Below are positions 29,166-37,228 of a stretch of 64,000 nucleotides of DNA, one piece after another (within the stretch, counting starts at the first letter, position 1; each line of letters opens with the position of its first letter). The notes under the pieces are model-generated. The model had not been told where the DNA came from. It searched no databases and was given only the letters and a program-made list of their open reading frames with translations. Origin of the DNA: Lepidurus packardi (Eukaryota; Arthropoda; Branchiopoda; Notostraca; Triopsidae). Made by a program: the position numbers and the translations under genes. The stretch covers positions 1 through 64,000 of the forward strand of contig JAKZAN010000355.1 of NCBI GenBank assembly GCA_023053545.1, written 5' to 3'.

Positions 29166-30161
29166 ATGACTGTCAGGATTAGGTTACGGCGGGGGCTTGC
29201 CGCAGGATGGGCAAGCAGTAACCCCATCCTGGCCGTGGGCGAACTGGGCTACGAGTCCGACACCGGCAAGGCCAAGGTCGGCGACGGCTCGACCACCTGG
29301 AACAGCCTGGCCTATTTCGTGCAGTGGTCGACCATCACCGGCATCCCCTCCGTGATCGCCGCCGGCGCCACTGCCGCCGATGCTCGTACTGCGATCAGCG
29401 CGGAGTTCACCGGAAACAAGAACCAGTCCAACGGCTACTGCGGCCTGGACTCCTCAGGTCTAATCGCCTCGGCCCAGCTGCCCTCCTACGTCGACGATGT
29501 GTTGGAGTACACCAACCTGGCCGGTTTCCCTGGCACCGGCGAGGCCGCGAAAATCTACGTCGCCCTGGACACAAACAAGACTTTCCGCTGGTCGGGCAGC
29601 GCCTACGTCGAGATTAGTCCCAGCCCCGGCACTACTGATTCACTGACTGAGGGCAGCACCAACCTCTACTACACCAACGCTCGCGCCGACGGACGGATCT
29701 CTGCCGCTCGCGGGGTCACCGTTCAGGCATGGGATGCCGACCTGGATGCCTTCGCCCTCAAGACCGCCCCGACCGGCGCGGTGGTGGGCACCACCGATGA
29801 CCAGACCCTCTCATCCAAGACCATCCAGAACTACACCGAGAGCACAGTCGCGATCGGCACCGTGGGCACCGGCACCACCGTCCTGTCGATCAACCTCGGG
29901 ACGGTACTGACCGCGACCCTGACCGCTAGCCAGACCACCACCTTCACCATGCCGACCGCGGCCGTGGGCAAGAGCTTCATCCTGATGCTCAAGCAGGCTG
30001 CGACCACTGGCAACGGGGTCGCCAACTTCACCAACGTGAAGTGGCCCAACAATGCCACCGCCCCGGTCATGACCGCGACCGCTAACCGGATGGACATCTA
30101 CACGTTCTTCTCGGACGGCACCAACTGGTATGGATCGTCGGCGCAGAACTACGTCCTGTAA
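29166..30161 (+). CDS. Tail fibre protein (331 aa)
   Basis: ATG with AAGGAGTGTT upstream. The N-terminal RIRLRRGLAAGWASSNPILA, then GELGYESDTGKAKVGDGSTTW, is the same anchoring module as in the 321-aa fibre. NQSNGYCGLDSSGLIASAQLP and SLTEGSTNLYYTNARADGRI follow; the latter is a classic fibre repeat. The C-terminal ~110 residues form a beta domain ending NWYGSSAQNYVL. Its stop overlaps the next start (TAATG). Confidence 0.76.
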   Translation: MTVRIRLRRGLAAGWASSNPILAVGELGYESDTGKAKVGDGSTTWNSLAYFVQWSTITGIPSVIAAGATAADARTAISAEFTGNKNQSNGYCGLDSSGLIASAQLPSYVDDVLEYTNLAGFPGTGEAAKIYVALDTNKTFRWSGSAYVEISPSPGTTDSLTEGSTNLYYTNARADGRISAARGVTVQAWDADLDAFALKTAPTGAVVGTTDDQTLSSKTIQNYTESTVAIGTVGTGTTVLSINLGTVLTATLTASQTTTFTMPTAAVGKSFILMLKQAATTGNGVANFTNVKWPNNATAPVMTATANRMDIYTFFSDGTNWYGSSAQNYVL

Positions 30162-31507
30162 TGTTCGCCGCCCGCAACGCCTTCATGACACCCCCACCGG
30201 GGGCGCCGACGATCACGTCGCTGTCGCCGACGAGCCGCAACAACGGCGGCGGTGCGGTTACCATCAACGGCACCAACTTCGTCCCCGGCGCGACCACGGT
30301 GCGGGTCGGCGGCAACGTCGTCACTACCACGGTGAACAGCAGGGTCCAGTTGTCCTGCTCCTTCCCGTCCCTTGGGCGGGGTTCCTACACGGTCCAGGTG
30401 ACTACACCGAGCGGCACTGCCAACTCCACATTCACCTATACCTGGACCCCGTATATCAGCTACATCACGCCAAGCAGTGTGTACTACGACTACACCGGCG
30501 GCTACACCATCGTCGGAGGAAACTTCTCTACCTCGGGAGCCGGGAGCGTCTACGTCTGGGAAACGGGCGGCTACTACGGGATCAGCGTCGCCGCCGACTG
30601 GCAGTTGAGCTTCAACCCCGGCGCATTGGGACCGGGCAACTATACCGCCGCCGTGACCGCGCCGGATGGCTGGAGTAACCAGGTCGGCTTCTCCACCAGC
30701 TACTATCCGGCACCGTCGATCAGCAGCGTCAACGACGGCCGCGGCGGCCAGGGAGCGCAGAGCGGATCGACTATCTCCCTTTCCGGCTCCAACTTTGCCA
30801 ACGGGACTACGAGCGTCAGCATTGGCGGCGTGGCGGTCTCCGCTTCTATTAGCGCGTCTTCGATTAGCTTCTCCTGCCCCAACCTCGGCGGCGACGGCAC
30901 CCGGACCATCACCGTCACGACCAGCGGCAGTGGCGGGCAATCGGCCTCTGCCAGTGTGTACTTCTGGCAGCCCTTAACGCGATCCCAGGCGAGCGGTGTC
31001 CTGTCCGGCAGCGGTTCCTACAGCATCCCCGGCTGGGCCAACTCTGTGGATTGCATCGCCATCGGTGGTGGTGGTGGTGGTGGTGGCGGTACCGCCTCGC
31101 AGAACGGTGTCGGCGGCGGCGCTGGCGGCTGGGCGGGTGGAAGTCATAGCCGTGCCGCCAGCGGCTGGCCTAGCACGCTTTCATTTAGCACTGGAGCAGC
31201 CGGTGCCGGTGGCCCGGCCAACATCCTCCGCACCAACGGCGGCGCTGGTGGGAGCAGCACGGCTGGCGGGGTGACAGGCGGCGGCGGCGCGGGTGGTGCC
31301 CGAGCGGACGGTACCGTGAACGGCAACTCCCCCGGCAACTTCACCTTTAATGGTGTGACCTATACGGGTGGCTTCGGCGGTTCCTTCCCGGCCAACGCTG
31401 CCACATCCCCCGGCGGTGGTGGCCTCGGCGGCTCTGGTGGCTTCGGAAACGGCGGCCCCGGCGGTTCCGGCGGCGCGGGCGCGGTCTGGTTTGTTGCCCG
31501 CCAGTAA
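30161..31507 (+). CDS. IPT/TIG-domain and glycine-rich tail protein (448 aa)
   Basis: Three TIG-like immunoglobulin domains at residues ~10-95 (PTITSLSPTSRNNGGGAVTI), ~95-180 (PYISYITPSSVYYDYTGGYT) and ~183-265 (PSISSVNDGRGGQG). They are followed by a long Gly/Ser-rich domain (SVDCIAIGGGGGGGGG, then SGGFGNGGPGGSGGAGAVWF) ending VARQ. It is an enlarged paralogue of the 335-aa protein at 17027. Likely a surface adhesin. It is the last large gene of the rightward operon. Confidence 0.78.
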   Translation: MFAARNAFMTPPPGAPTITSLSPTSRNNGGGAVTINGTNFVPGATTVRVGGNVVTTTVNSRVQLSCSFPSLGRGSYTVQVTTPSGTANSTFTYTWTPYISYITPSSVYYDYTGGYTIVGGNFSTSGAGSVYVWETGGYYGISVAADWQLSFNPGALGPGNYTAAVTAPDGWSNQVGFSTSYYPAPSISSVNDGRGGQGAQSGSTISLSGSNFANGTTSVSIGGVAVSASISASSISFSCPNLGGDGTRTITVTTSGSGGQSASASVYFWQPLTRSQASGVLSGSGSYSIPGWANSVDCIAIGGGGGGGGGTASQNGVGGGAGGWAGGSHSRAASGWPSTLSFSTGAAGAGGPANILRTNGGAGGSSTAGGVTGGGGAGGARADGTVNGNSPGNFTFNGVTYTGGFGGSFPANAATSPGGGGLGGSGGFGNGGPGGSGGAGAVWFVARQ

Positions 31508-31554
31508 GTACACGGTAGGGTCATAGGTAACACCGTCAGGAAACAAGGGGAAAA

Positions 31555-31740
31555 ATGGACGAGTATGTAATCAGTTTCATCAACGATGCCGACGTGTACC
31601 AGCAACTCACCTTCCGGGGGGTGTCTGAGGCAGTGGCCGCCGGTTTGGCGACCGGGCTTTTAGCGGCCGGGTTTCAAGAAGTGAGCCTGTCAGCGAAGGA
31701 ATTCGTTGACCGCGAGATCAACATCCTTGGAGACGAGTGA
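31555..31740 (+). CDS. Small protein of unknown function (61 aa)
   Basis: ATG with AAGGGGAAAA just upstream. Acidic alpha/beta sequence (MDEYVISFINDADVYQQLTF) with no recognisable domain. It is the last rightward gene before the convergence point. Confidence 0.6.
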   Translation: MDEYVISFINDADVYQQLTFRGVSEAVAAGLATGLLAAGFQEVSLSAKEFVDREINILGDE

Positions 31741-31747
31741 GCTAGGG

Positions 31748-31766
31748 GTGTTGCAAAACGCAACAC
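31748..31766. repeat. 19-bp palindrome copy 6 at the convergent operon junction (spacer AAAAC)
   Basis: Perfect copy filling the 27-nt gap where the rightward tail operon and the leftward lysis operon meet. The dyad extends to GGGTGTTGC / GCAACACCC. As RNA it could act as a two-way terminator stem, but neither strand shows a U tract. Confidence 0.92.
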
Positions 31767-31767
31767 C

Positions 31768-32016
31768 CTAATCTCCGTCGACTTCCTCAGTGGCATCCGC
31801 CTGCATAGTGAAGCCTGAGTCGAGAAGTCCCATGGTCACATAGTAGGCTTGGTCCTCGGGGAAGGTCATGCAACTGGATGAGCTGACCTTGCCGTTGGAG
31901 TCGATCTTCTGAACACCCATTACTACGATGTAGTGGTCGAGCAACCAGCCCTCGTCGCCATTTTCGGCGTCAAGGACTTCCTGCAGCGCGACGCGGAGGC
32001 GTTCGTGCGCGGTCAT
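31768..32016 (-). CDS. Small acidic protein of unknown function (82 aa)
   Basis: ATG 32016 overlaps the upstream stop as TGATG; a longer frame starting inside the exonuclease gene is less likely. Sequence MTAHERLRVALQEVLDAENG is followed by a beta segment with no known domain. It is the last gene of the leftward lysis unit. Confidence 0.62.
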   Translation of the reverse strand: MTAHERLRVALQEVLDAENGDEGWLLDHYIVVMGVQKIDSNGKVSSSSCMTFPEDQAYYVTMGLLDSGFTMQADATEEVDGD

Positions 32017-32831
32017 CAGACCGACCTGACAATGCTCATACGTTCCGGCTCCACACTGATCCGCGAATAGCCACCACACTCGGTACAGCGGCGCATTGAG
32101 TACGTGAGCACATTCGCCACATACCTTCTCGGAATCGGCTCAGTGTCGTGCCCACACCTATGGCAGGTAGTCAGATAATCCTTGCCATCAACGAACAATG
32201 CCGGATGATTCGTAATGTAGGGACGAAGGAAATCGTATAAGCCCTGCGTTGCCAAAACATCCCCGACGCAATAAGCGGTCAAGGTAACTTGATCTTCGAC
32301 GGACTTGTTCACTGCCCGTTCCATCGCCTCGCGGTCGTACCGGTCGGTCTTGGATGGCAGCCCAACAATCTGACAGAACGCATCCAGGCCCTTGAACGGC
32401 ACCCCCGACTTGAACTGCCGGCGCAACACCTTCAAGGTGTCCACGGTTTTGAATGGCGGCAGCGGCGGAAGACCCCCCTCAATGAACAGATCCCCGGCGA
32501 GCCAGGGTACATCGGCAGCGTCGAGATTGTGCCCCACAATGATGTCGGCCTGTGCCATCAACGAGTGAACATTCTTGAGGAACCTTTTTCGGCCGCCCTT
32601 GTCCCACTCGGCAAGCTCGATCACGTCAGGTTGGTCGTACCATTTCGCGCAGACAATGGTGGTGCGCGGGCTGCGTTCCACGGTCTCGTAGTGGATGTAC
32701 CTGTTCTTGAGGTCTCCGCGGTCCCACCAGAACTGCTTGGTGATTCCGGGCAGGCGTTCCACGTCAAGAATGAGGATCTTGTTGCGCGCCCGTTCGTTAA
32801 CGGCGATGAGCCGGTCAGCAATACTAGGCAT
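32016..32831 (-). CDS. DEDDy 3'-5' exonuclease-like (RNase H fold) with C-terminal zinc ribbon
   Basis: 271 aa from ATG 32831, which overlaps the preceding stop by 8 nt. Exo I motif ILDVER (Asp23, Glu25), Exo II GHNLDAADVPWL (Asp105/107) and Exo III YCVGDVLATQGLY (Tyr187, Asp191) give a DEDDy active site like that of family B polymerase proofreading domains. The C-terminus has CHRCG and CTECGG, a probable zinc ribbon. It should remove nucleotides from DNA 3' ends. No polymerase domain is attached. Similar stand-alone proteins occur in actinophages. Its place in the lysis operon may be incidental. Confidence 0.82.
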   Translation of the reverse strand: MPSIADRLIAVNERARNKILILDVERLPGITKQFWWDRGDLKNRYIHYETVERSPRTTIVCAKWYDQPDVIELAEWDKGGRKRFLKNVHSLMAQADIIVGHNLDAADVPWLAGDLFIEGGLPPLPPFKTVDTLKVLRRQFKSGVPFKGLDAFCQIVGLPSKTDRYDREAMERAVNKSVEDQVTLTAYCVGDVLATQGLYDFLRPYITNHPALFVDGKDYLTTCHRCGHDTEPIPRRYVANVLTYSMRRCTECGGYSRISVEPERMSIVRSV

Positions 32832-33090
32832 TTCGACACCGCTCGTTGTGGTGGCGAAGGTGAGTACGCCAGGCGCTGTCACTGACATCTAAGGGCGGCT
32901 CGCTCTGGCCCTCGACATTGGCCGACAGAATGATATACAGCTGCAGCCGACTGTTCTCAGCGTCGATCCAGTCATTGATCAGAGCACGCGTTTCATCACT
33001 GATGGTGCTCCACCAGTGACATGAGCGGCAGCCGTTGTTTATATAGTTGGCTTTTTCCTGGGCTTCGCGGATGCGGTCAGACAGGGACAT
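32824..33090 (-). CDS. Small Cys/His protein of unknown function (88 aa)
   Basis: ATG 33090 with GGAGGGCGC upstream. NNGCRSCHWWSTISDETRAL, then INDWIDAENS and a C-terminal HLRHHNERCRNA, provides Cys/His residues that could bind zinc. It resembles small conserved actinophage proteins of the CxxCxW type. Function unknown. Confidence 0.62.
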   Translation of the reverse strand: MSLSDRIREAQEKANYINNGCRSCHWWSTISDETRALINDWIDAENSRLQLYIILSANVEGQSEPPLDVSDSAWRTHLRHHNERCRNA

Positions 33091-33105
33091 GCGCCCTCCA
33101 GATCG

Positions 33106-33426
33106 TTACGGTCGGCGACGCATTCGGTCGACGTCGGAACGCAGGTCATCTACTTGAGACTTGCGTGAATCACGCTCGGCCTGCAAATCTGACCTGAGCG
33201 CGGTGATGTCGTACGCCAGTGCTTCAATCGCGGCGATGGCCCGGTCGAGGTCTTCTCTCAGGGGCGGCTTTCCGGCGTGTCCGTTGATGACTTGATCAGT
33301 CACTTTCTTTAGCGTTTTGTGGGTGGAGTACCAGGACGGTGCGATAGCGATCGCTAAAGCGCCGATGAGTAGGAGCAGCTGTGAGACGATGTCCATCCAG
33401 CTATCGGGGTTGAACCAGCCATTCAT
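33106..33426 (-). CDS. DUF2746-like membrane protein, lysis cassette (106 aa)
   Basis: One N-terminal transmembrane helix (MDIVSQLLLLIGALAIAIAP) followed by a coiled coil (LRSDLQAERDSRKSQVDDLR). Such one-helix proteins sit next to holins in many actinophages and may act as a second holin, pinholin or spanin-like factor. The start overlaps the holin-like gene stop by ATGA. Confidence 0.72.
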   Translation of the reverse strand: MNGWFNPDSWMDIVSQLLLLIGALAIAIAPSWYSTHKTLKKVTDQVINGHAGKPPLREDLDRAIAAIEALAYDITALRSDLQAERDSRKSQVDDLRSDVDRMRRRP

Positions 33427-33740
33427 CGCATGTCACCGCCGCAGCCAGTGGACTCTACCTCAGTGACGTAGACGCCCGGTGTGGATGCAGTAAGTGTCTT
33501 GGCCGGGACCGGTGTGTTTTCCACCGCACGTTCGCGATCCACCGACTGCAGCAGGCTGATGAGACCGGCGACGCCTGAGCTATAGAGGTATCCATACCAC
33601 GGCACGCTAATCTCGGGTAGGGCGTTGAGTTGGTTGGACGTTTGCACAGCCAGCAGCAGCCCTGCCAGAGACTGGCAGAAAGTCCTAAACGCTCGCCAGC
33701 TTGAGTCAAGCCAGAATTGTTTATCGGTCCACATGGTCAC
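33423..33740 (-). CDS. Holin-like membrane protein (105 aa)
   Basis: Sequence FRTFCQSLAGLLLAVQTSNQ, then SVPWYGYLYSSGVAGLISLL, gives two membrane segments with the small-residue, r1t-holin-like layout seen in actinophages. It would make membrane lesions and set lysis timing. ATGA overlaps on both sides place it in one unit with lysin A and lysin B. Confidence 0.75.
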   Translation of the reverse strand: MTMWTDKQFWLDSSWRAFRTFCQSLAGLLLAVQTSNQLNALPEISVPWYGYLYSSGVAGLISLLQSVDRERAVENTPVPAKTLTASTPGVYVTEVESTGCGGDMR

Positions 33741-34747
33741 GCCGCTTTCAGGTAGTCGATGGCTTCGGCGGTTGAGTAGTTCATGTGAGGGCCTGTCTGA
33801 CGGCCAAAGAAGGTTAACGCGTCGACCATCGCCTTGAACATTCCAGTCACTTCGCTGATCTGGTCGGCGTCCTTGACAAAGCCGCCCAGTTCAAGGATCT
33901 GGCGCAGCAGCGAGTCAGGCCCGGAAACCATGTTGCCATCGCGGATCATCTGCCAGATCGCGGTACGGTTCTCGCCACTCTCGTCGGAGGGCACATCGCA
34001 GTAAAGGTCAGAAACATGGGCATAGTTGCGCCACCAGTCAGGGGTGTCCACCATTAGCTCGGCGGTCACTCCCTGGTTCTTGGGCGGTGACGGCGCTGCT
34101 CCTGCATCCGGCCACACCTTGCCCTTCTCGCGCATCGGGTTTCCCCAGGTGACCGCTTTGCGGATATGCGGCATTGCCCAGTGCGAGCGCCCATTGACCG
34201 GTTTGATGTCGTACTCCCAGGCCTCAGAGATGATCAGAGCGCCTTGGCTGTAGCCGGCCAGCGCGCAACCGTGCTTGACGATCCGGTCACGCCAGCCCGA
34301 CATCTGTACGTACAACTCATCCCGGCCCGCGCTGATGCTCGGACCCATCGGCACAGCCTTGGCGGGGTAGCCGATGGGCTGCCACCTGTATTTATGCTCA
34401 ACGGCTCGGGCAGTGTCAGCGTCTGGGCCGACCCACCAGGGGACTGAGGTGCCGCAAACCGTGAAGAGCATGGCGCGGGTGTCAGCCCTCGGTGGCCGCG
34501 GCAGGAAGCCCATCGCGTACTTTGTTTCGGCGTTGATGATGCCCGGGGTATGGATGCCGATCTGTGACGACTTGGCGTAGCGGGCCTGCATTTCGGTGAC
34601 CGTGGCAACCATCTGCTGGTCATAGAGACTGGTGTCGGCCAGCGTTTTGGCATAGGAGAACTTCTTACGCATGAACGCCTTGATGCGTCGAACCTCTTCG
34701 TTTACGTCACCGATGCCTAGGCCGACGTAAGCTCCACCAATTCTCAT
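33737..34747 (-). CDS. lysB: Lysin B, mycolylarabinogalactan esterase
   Basis: 336 aa. The nucleophile elbow is LAGYSQGAL (Ser167); probable triad partners are Asp251 (DLYCDVPSDE) and His321 (GPHMNYS). Residues ~1-85 form a peptidoglycan-binding-like lead (DVNEEVRRIKAFMRKKFSYA). WGNPMREKGKVWPD is diagnostic of the lysin B family. The enzyme cuts the ester between mycolic acids and arabinogalactan so the outer membrane is breached at lysis. It implies a mycolate-containing host. It lies between holin-like and lysin A genes with 4-nt overlaps. Confidence 0.93.
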   Translation of the reverse strand: MRIGGAYVGLGIGDVNEEVRRIKAFMRKKFSYAKTLADTSLYDQQMVATVTEMQARYAKSSQIGIHTPGIINAETKYAMGFLPRPPRADTRAMLFTVCGTSVPWWVGPDADTARAVEHKYRWQPIGYPAKAVPMGPSISAGRDELYVQMSGWRDRIVKHGCALAGYSQGALIISEAWEYDIKPVNGRSHWAMPHIRKAVTWGNPMREKGKVWPDAGAAPSPPKNQGVTAELMVDTPDWWRNYAHVSDLYCDVPSDESGENRTAIWQMIRDGNMVSGPDSLLRQILELGGFVKDADQISEVTGMFKAMVDALTFFGRQTGPHMNYSTAEAIDYLKAA

Positions 34748-35889
34748 TTGTTGTTGGCCTTCTCTAATGCGAGCGCGAGCCCGTCGAGACGGCGGAAGAT
34801 TGCCTCAAGTAGTTGCCGGTCGGTGTAGCTAGCAGGCGGGGTGGGGATGTCGGCGGGCTTGGGTGGCGTCACAGGCGGGGTGACGGGCGGCGCAACTGGC
34901 GGGGCGACGGGCTTGGCGCCTGCATACTCGGCCACCTTGGAGGCGAAGTACGGCCAGGGAAAGTTTGGACCGACGTCGCTGTGGTTTCCATCCTTGAGAA
35001 CCTGGGAGACGTAGGCATGATCGGAGATTCCGGCGCGACCTGCGGTGTAGGGCGGGGCGATGACAGTGGTGGGGATGCCGTACTTCTTGCAGTCCTGCAC
35101 GGCCAACCAGGCCGCGGCGTCGATCGCCTTGGAGTTCTTCATCCACTGATCGCGTGACCAGTTCACCGATGACCCGGCGAAGCACAGGTTGATGCTGCGG
35201 TTATTGGCCGAGAGAACCGACCAACTGGCGTAGTCGGTGTCCACAATGTCGACAACGGTGACCCCGTTGTCCCTCGGATCTTGGCTCACGGTGTAGTGAT
35301 AACTCACCTTTGCAGGTGGGCGTAGGTAACGGGCCAGCGAATCGGCGTTACCGTTGCCCTCCTGGGTGTGCAACAGGAACAGGTCGATTTTGGCGCCGTT
35401 GCGGCGCTGGCTATTGGGCGACCAGTGTGGGTATTCATTGAAGTCGGGGCGCAATGCCTTTTCCTTAGCGGGGACAATCTTCTTCCCGGCGGGGATTGGA
35501 ATCGGGCGGGACTGCCGGGTGTGAACGTGGTCGCGGTGCCCGGCATAATCCGACTGGTAGTAGGGGGTGGCGCTTACGTCCGTTCCGCCTGCCACGCCGA
35601 CCCGCTCACCGGTGGTGGGGTTCTGCCAGATCACCTGTTCGAGGTGCTGGCGATGATTGAGCAGGTAGTCGGCGAAGGCCTGCATGGCGGAGACACTGCC
35701 GGTCCAGTCGATCCCCCGGTTGAGTCGCGCCGAGTTGGGATCAAAGCCAGCCTCAGCGCGGGTGCTCTCCTGGTGGCCGGGGTAGGTGCTGGCCTGCAAA
35801 TTGAACGCCTGCGCGAGTTCATACACCCACGGCGGGAATCCAGCCGAGCCATAGTTAATGCTCGTGCCCGTTGGCATACCATAGGTCAC
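34744..35889 (-). CDS. lysA: Lysin A, peptidoglycan hydrolase (N-terminal peptidase-like plus amidase-2)
   Basis: 381 aa, GTG start. Residues ~1-130 contain LNRGIDWTGS and GHRDHVHTRQ, a LAS/M15-like peptidase pattern related to the domain in the tape measure protein. Residues ~165-320 are an N-acetylmuramoyl-L-alanine amidase (amidase-2/PGRP) with His174 (FLLHTQEG), His198 (VSYHYTVS) and His303 (GNHSDVGPNF) as zinc-site candidates. A Pro-rich linker (PPVAPPVTPPVTPPK) leads to a short coiled C-terminal tail. No clear separate wall-binding domain is seen. It is the first enzyme of the lysis cassette. Confidence 0.9.
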   Translation of the reverse strand: MTYGMPTGTSINYGSAGFPPWVYELAQAFNLQASTYPGHQESTRAEAGFDPNSARLNRGIDWTGSVSAMQAFADYLLNHRQHLEQVIWQNPTTGERVGVAGGTDVSATPYYQSDYAGHRDHVHTRQSRPIPIPAGKKIVPAKEKALRPDFNEYPHWSPNSQRRNGAKIDLFLLHTQEGNGNADSLARYLRPPAKVSYHYTVSQDPRDNGVTVVDIVDTDYASWSVLSANNRSINLCFAGSSVNWSRDQWMKNSKAIDAAAWLAVQDCKKYGIPTTVIAPPYTAGRAGISDHAYVSQVLKDGNHSDVGPNFPWPYFASKVAEYAGAKPVAPPVAPPVTPPVTPPKPADIPTPPASYTDRQLLEAIFRRLDGLALALEKANNK

Positions 35890-35912
35890 ATTAGTGACGG
35901 TACCCCACCGGG

Positions 35913-36332
35913 TTAAGGACTGGGTACGTAGACAGGCCCTAGAGTTCTCCTGGCTGGGGGGTCATTCAGGTAGTTGATGATGCGGATATAGGCGTCGATT
36001 CCACGACCGAGCCGTCCGAGCGTGATGTTACAAGGGCCGCACAAGAGTCCATAAACCTCTCCGGTGAGATGGTCATGCTCAACTGCCAGCCTTCGTACCT
36101 TCCCAGTGGCGACCTGGCATATCGCGCACCGTCCGCCCTGGGCGTCGTACAAGATGTCGTACTGCTCGCTGGTTAGCGAGTAAGTTCGTTCGATCATCCG
36201 GCCGTGATTGCGCGCCTTGGCTTTCTTCTTCTGTGCGCGGTCGTGGCTGGCGCATCGAGGCTTTCTAACGCCTGACACGATGGGCCGCTTGGTGGTGACA
36301 CCCTCAGCTAGACAGTCGATGCAGGCGGTCAT
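35913..36332 (-). CDS. HNH endonuclease, recombination endonuclease VII-like
   Basis: 139 aa. Cys pairs CIDC and later CAIC...CGPC frame the HNH core LAVEHDHLTGEVYGLLCGPC with NITLGRLG, matching the T4 endonuclease VII (gp49) family. Such enzymes resolve branched DNA before packaging. Related actinophage genes are often next to lysis or packaging genes. A basic segment precedes the nuclease domain. Confidence 0.85.
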   Translation of the reverse strand: MTACIDCLAEGVTTKRPIVSGVRKPRCASHDRAQKKKAKARNHGRMIERTYSLTSEQYDILYDAQGGRCAICQVATGKVRRLAVEHDHLTGEVYGLLCGPCNITLGRLGRGIDAYIRIINYLNDPPARRTLGPVYVPSP

Positions 36333-36335
36333 GTG

Positions 36336-36512
36336 TTAGCGGCTCGGCTCGCTGTAGGCGACGGCGCGGACATTGGCAAGCTCGCCGACGATCTGGTTGA
36401 GCTTACGGCGCAACGCATCCCGCTCAGCGGTGACCTCATCCAGCAGATAGGCGGTCGCGGCCAGGTCGCCCCGCAGCTGGTCGATCTCAGAGACGGTTAT
36501 GGCGATACTCAT
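36336..36512 (-). CDS. Small coiled-coil protein (58 aa)
   Basis: ATG 36512 overlaps the upstream HTH gene stop (ATGA). Sequence MSIAITVSEIDQLRGDLAAT, then LLDEVTAERDALRRKLNQIV, is a heptad-type helix. It probably oligomerises. No function is recognised. Confidence 0.6.
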   Translation of the reverse strand: MSIAITVSEIDQLRGDLAATAYLLDEVTAERDALRRKLNQIVGELANVRAVAYSEPSR

Positions 36513-36889
36513 GCGCGAGCGTATTCGACTGTGACCGGGGTGTCGCTGTTCCGTAGATCGCTGAGCGCACGGAAGGCTGCATGGCGATGCCAGGTGGCGG
36601 GGAGGGTGTTGCGTTCTGCAACACCCTCATCGTCTGTTCGACGTGCGTAGAGAACTCCGGCGATGCGAGCGGACTGAGCGATCTTTTCAATCTCCTTGTC
36701 GGTGACCTCAGAGGCTGCTTCAATCACGGCGACCACCCTGGCAGGGACAGTGGGATCGTCCATCCAGCGCAGGATCGTCCGCGACGTGACGTTAAGCTGA
36801 TCGGCCAGCCATGCCGGCGTCAAGCCCAGGCCGGTGAGCGTCACCTTAAGCTCTGCGCCTGACATTGTTCTGCCTGTCATGTCATTCAT
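36509..36889 (-). CDS. HTH DNA-binding protein at the head of the lysis operon (126 aa)
   Basis: The helix-turn-helix is residues ~23-45, LTPAWLADQLNVTSRTILRW, resembling YdiL/DUF1870-type or XRE regulators. It is the first gene after a strong terminator and directly follows an 18-bp dyad (36897-36914) that overlaps its -10 box, so autorepression is likely. The start ATG 36889 fits a leaderless transcript. Palindrome copy 7 lies within the coding region as GVAERNT. By position it may control entry into the lysis operon. Confidence 0.75.
   Translation of the reverse strand: MNDMTGRTMSGAELKVTLTGLGLTPAWLADQLNVTSRTILRWMDDPTVPARVVAVIEAASEVTDKEIEKIAQSARIAGVLYARRTDDEGVAERNTLPATWHRHAAFRALSDLRNSDTPVTVEYARA
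36606..36624. repeat. 19-bp palindrome copy 7 (spacer GTTCT)
   Basis: Perfect arms, inside the HTH gene. Translated on the minus strand as VAERNT. Confidence 0.92.
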
Positions 36890-36895
36890 ACCGAC

Positions 36896-36901
36896 ATCAT
36901 A
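36896..36901 (-). promoter_or_regulatory. -10 box for a leaderless HTH transcript
   Basis: TATGAT on the minus strand lies 6 nt upstream of ATG 36889. In actinobacteria this spacing yields an mRNA that begins at the start codon. No strong -35 is visible. Confidence 0.5.
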
Positions 36902-36914
36902 ACATAGCTTATGA
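36897..36914 (-). promoter_or_regulatory. 18-bp dyad operator upstream of the HTH gene
   Basis: Minus-strand TCATAA-GCTATG-TTATGA, a perfect inverted repeat overlapping the -10 box. Typical of an autoregulatory HTH dimer site. It is unrelated to the 19-bp palindrome family. Confidence 0.65.
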
Positions 36915-36918
36915 CATA

Positions 36919-36957
36919 CAAAAAAGCCCCCGTCCGGATCTCTCCAGACGGGGGCTT
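36919..36957 (-). terminator. Intrinsic terminator upstream of the lysis operon
   Basis: Perfect 10-bp GC stem AGCCCCCGTC / GACGGGGGCT with a run of T on the minus strand (complement of 36919-36925). It ends leftward transcription from the 37-38 kb genes and insulates the HTH/lysis unit. Confidence 0.85.
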
Positions 36958-36959
36958 TC

Positions 36960-37064
36960 TCACTGAACTACCTCGTAGCACAGTTCACAGAGTTCGCGTT
37001 CTAGCAAACTGGGCGCTTCTCCGCAGACAGCGCACGGGTGGCTGTCCCAGTACAACTCCTTCAT
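36960..37064 (-). CDS. Zinc-ribbon microprotein (34 aa)
   Basis: ATG 37064 overlaps the upstream stop (ATGA). Sequence MKELYWDSHPCAVCGEAPSL continues with CELCYEVV, giving two CxxC knuckles. Last gene before the terminator. Such miniature zinc ribbons are frequent in actinophage right arms. Confidence 0.58.
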   Translation of the reverse strand: MKELYWDSHPCAVCGEAPSLLERELCELCYEVVQ

Positions 37065-37228
37065 CTGGCCCATTTTGGGGGCCACCCGAAAATGGTGTTG
37101 CTGATTCGGTCAGAGTACGCACGCGGGCCACTGCCGTCGCCGTGGTCAGGGCAATCGGGGTTGCGACCGTCCTCATGGCCGCAGCACAGGTCGTGCGAGC
37201 CGGATTCGTTATGACACTCGCAGGGCAT
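37061..37228 (-). CDS. Cys/His-rich microprotein (55 aa)
   Basis: ATG 37228 with GGAGG 5 nt upstream. MPCECHNESGSHDLCCGHED followed by CPDHGDGSG gives several Cys/His ligands, so metal binding is likely. Function unknown. Confidence 0.58.
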   Translation of the reverse strand: MPCECHNESGSHDLCCGHEDGRNPDCPDHGDGSGPRAYSDRISNTIFGWPPKWAR

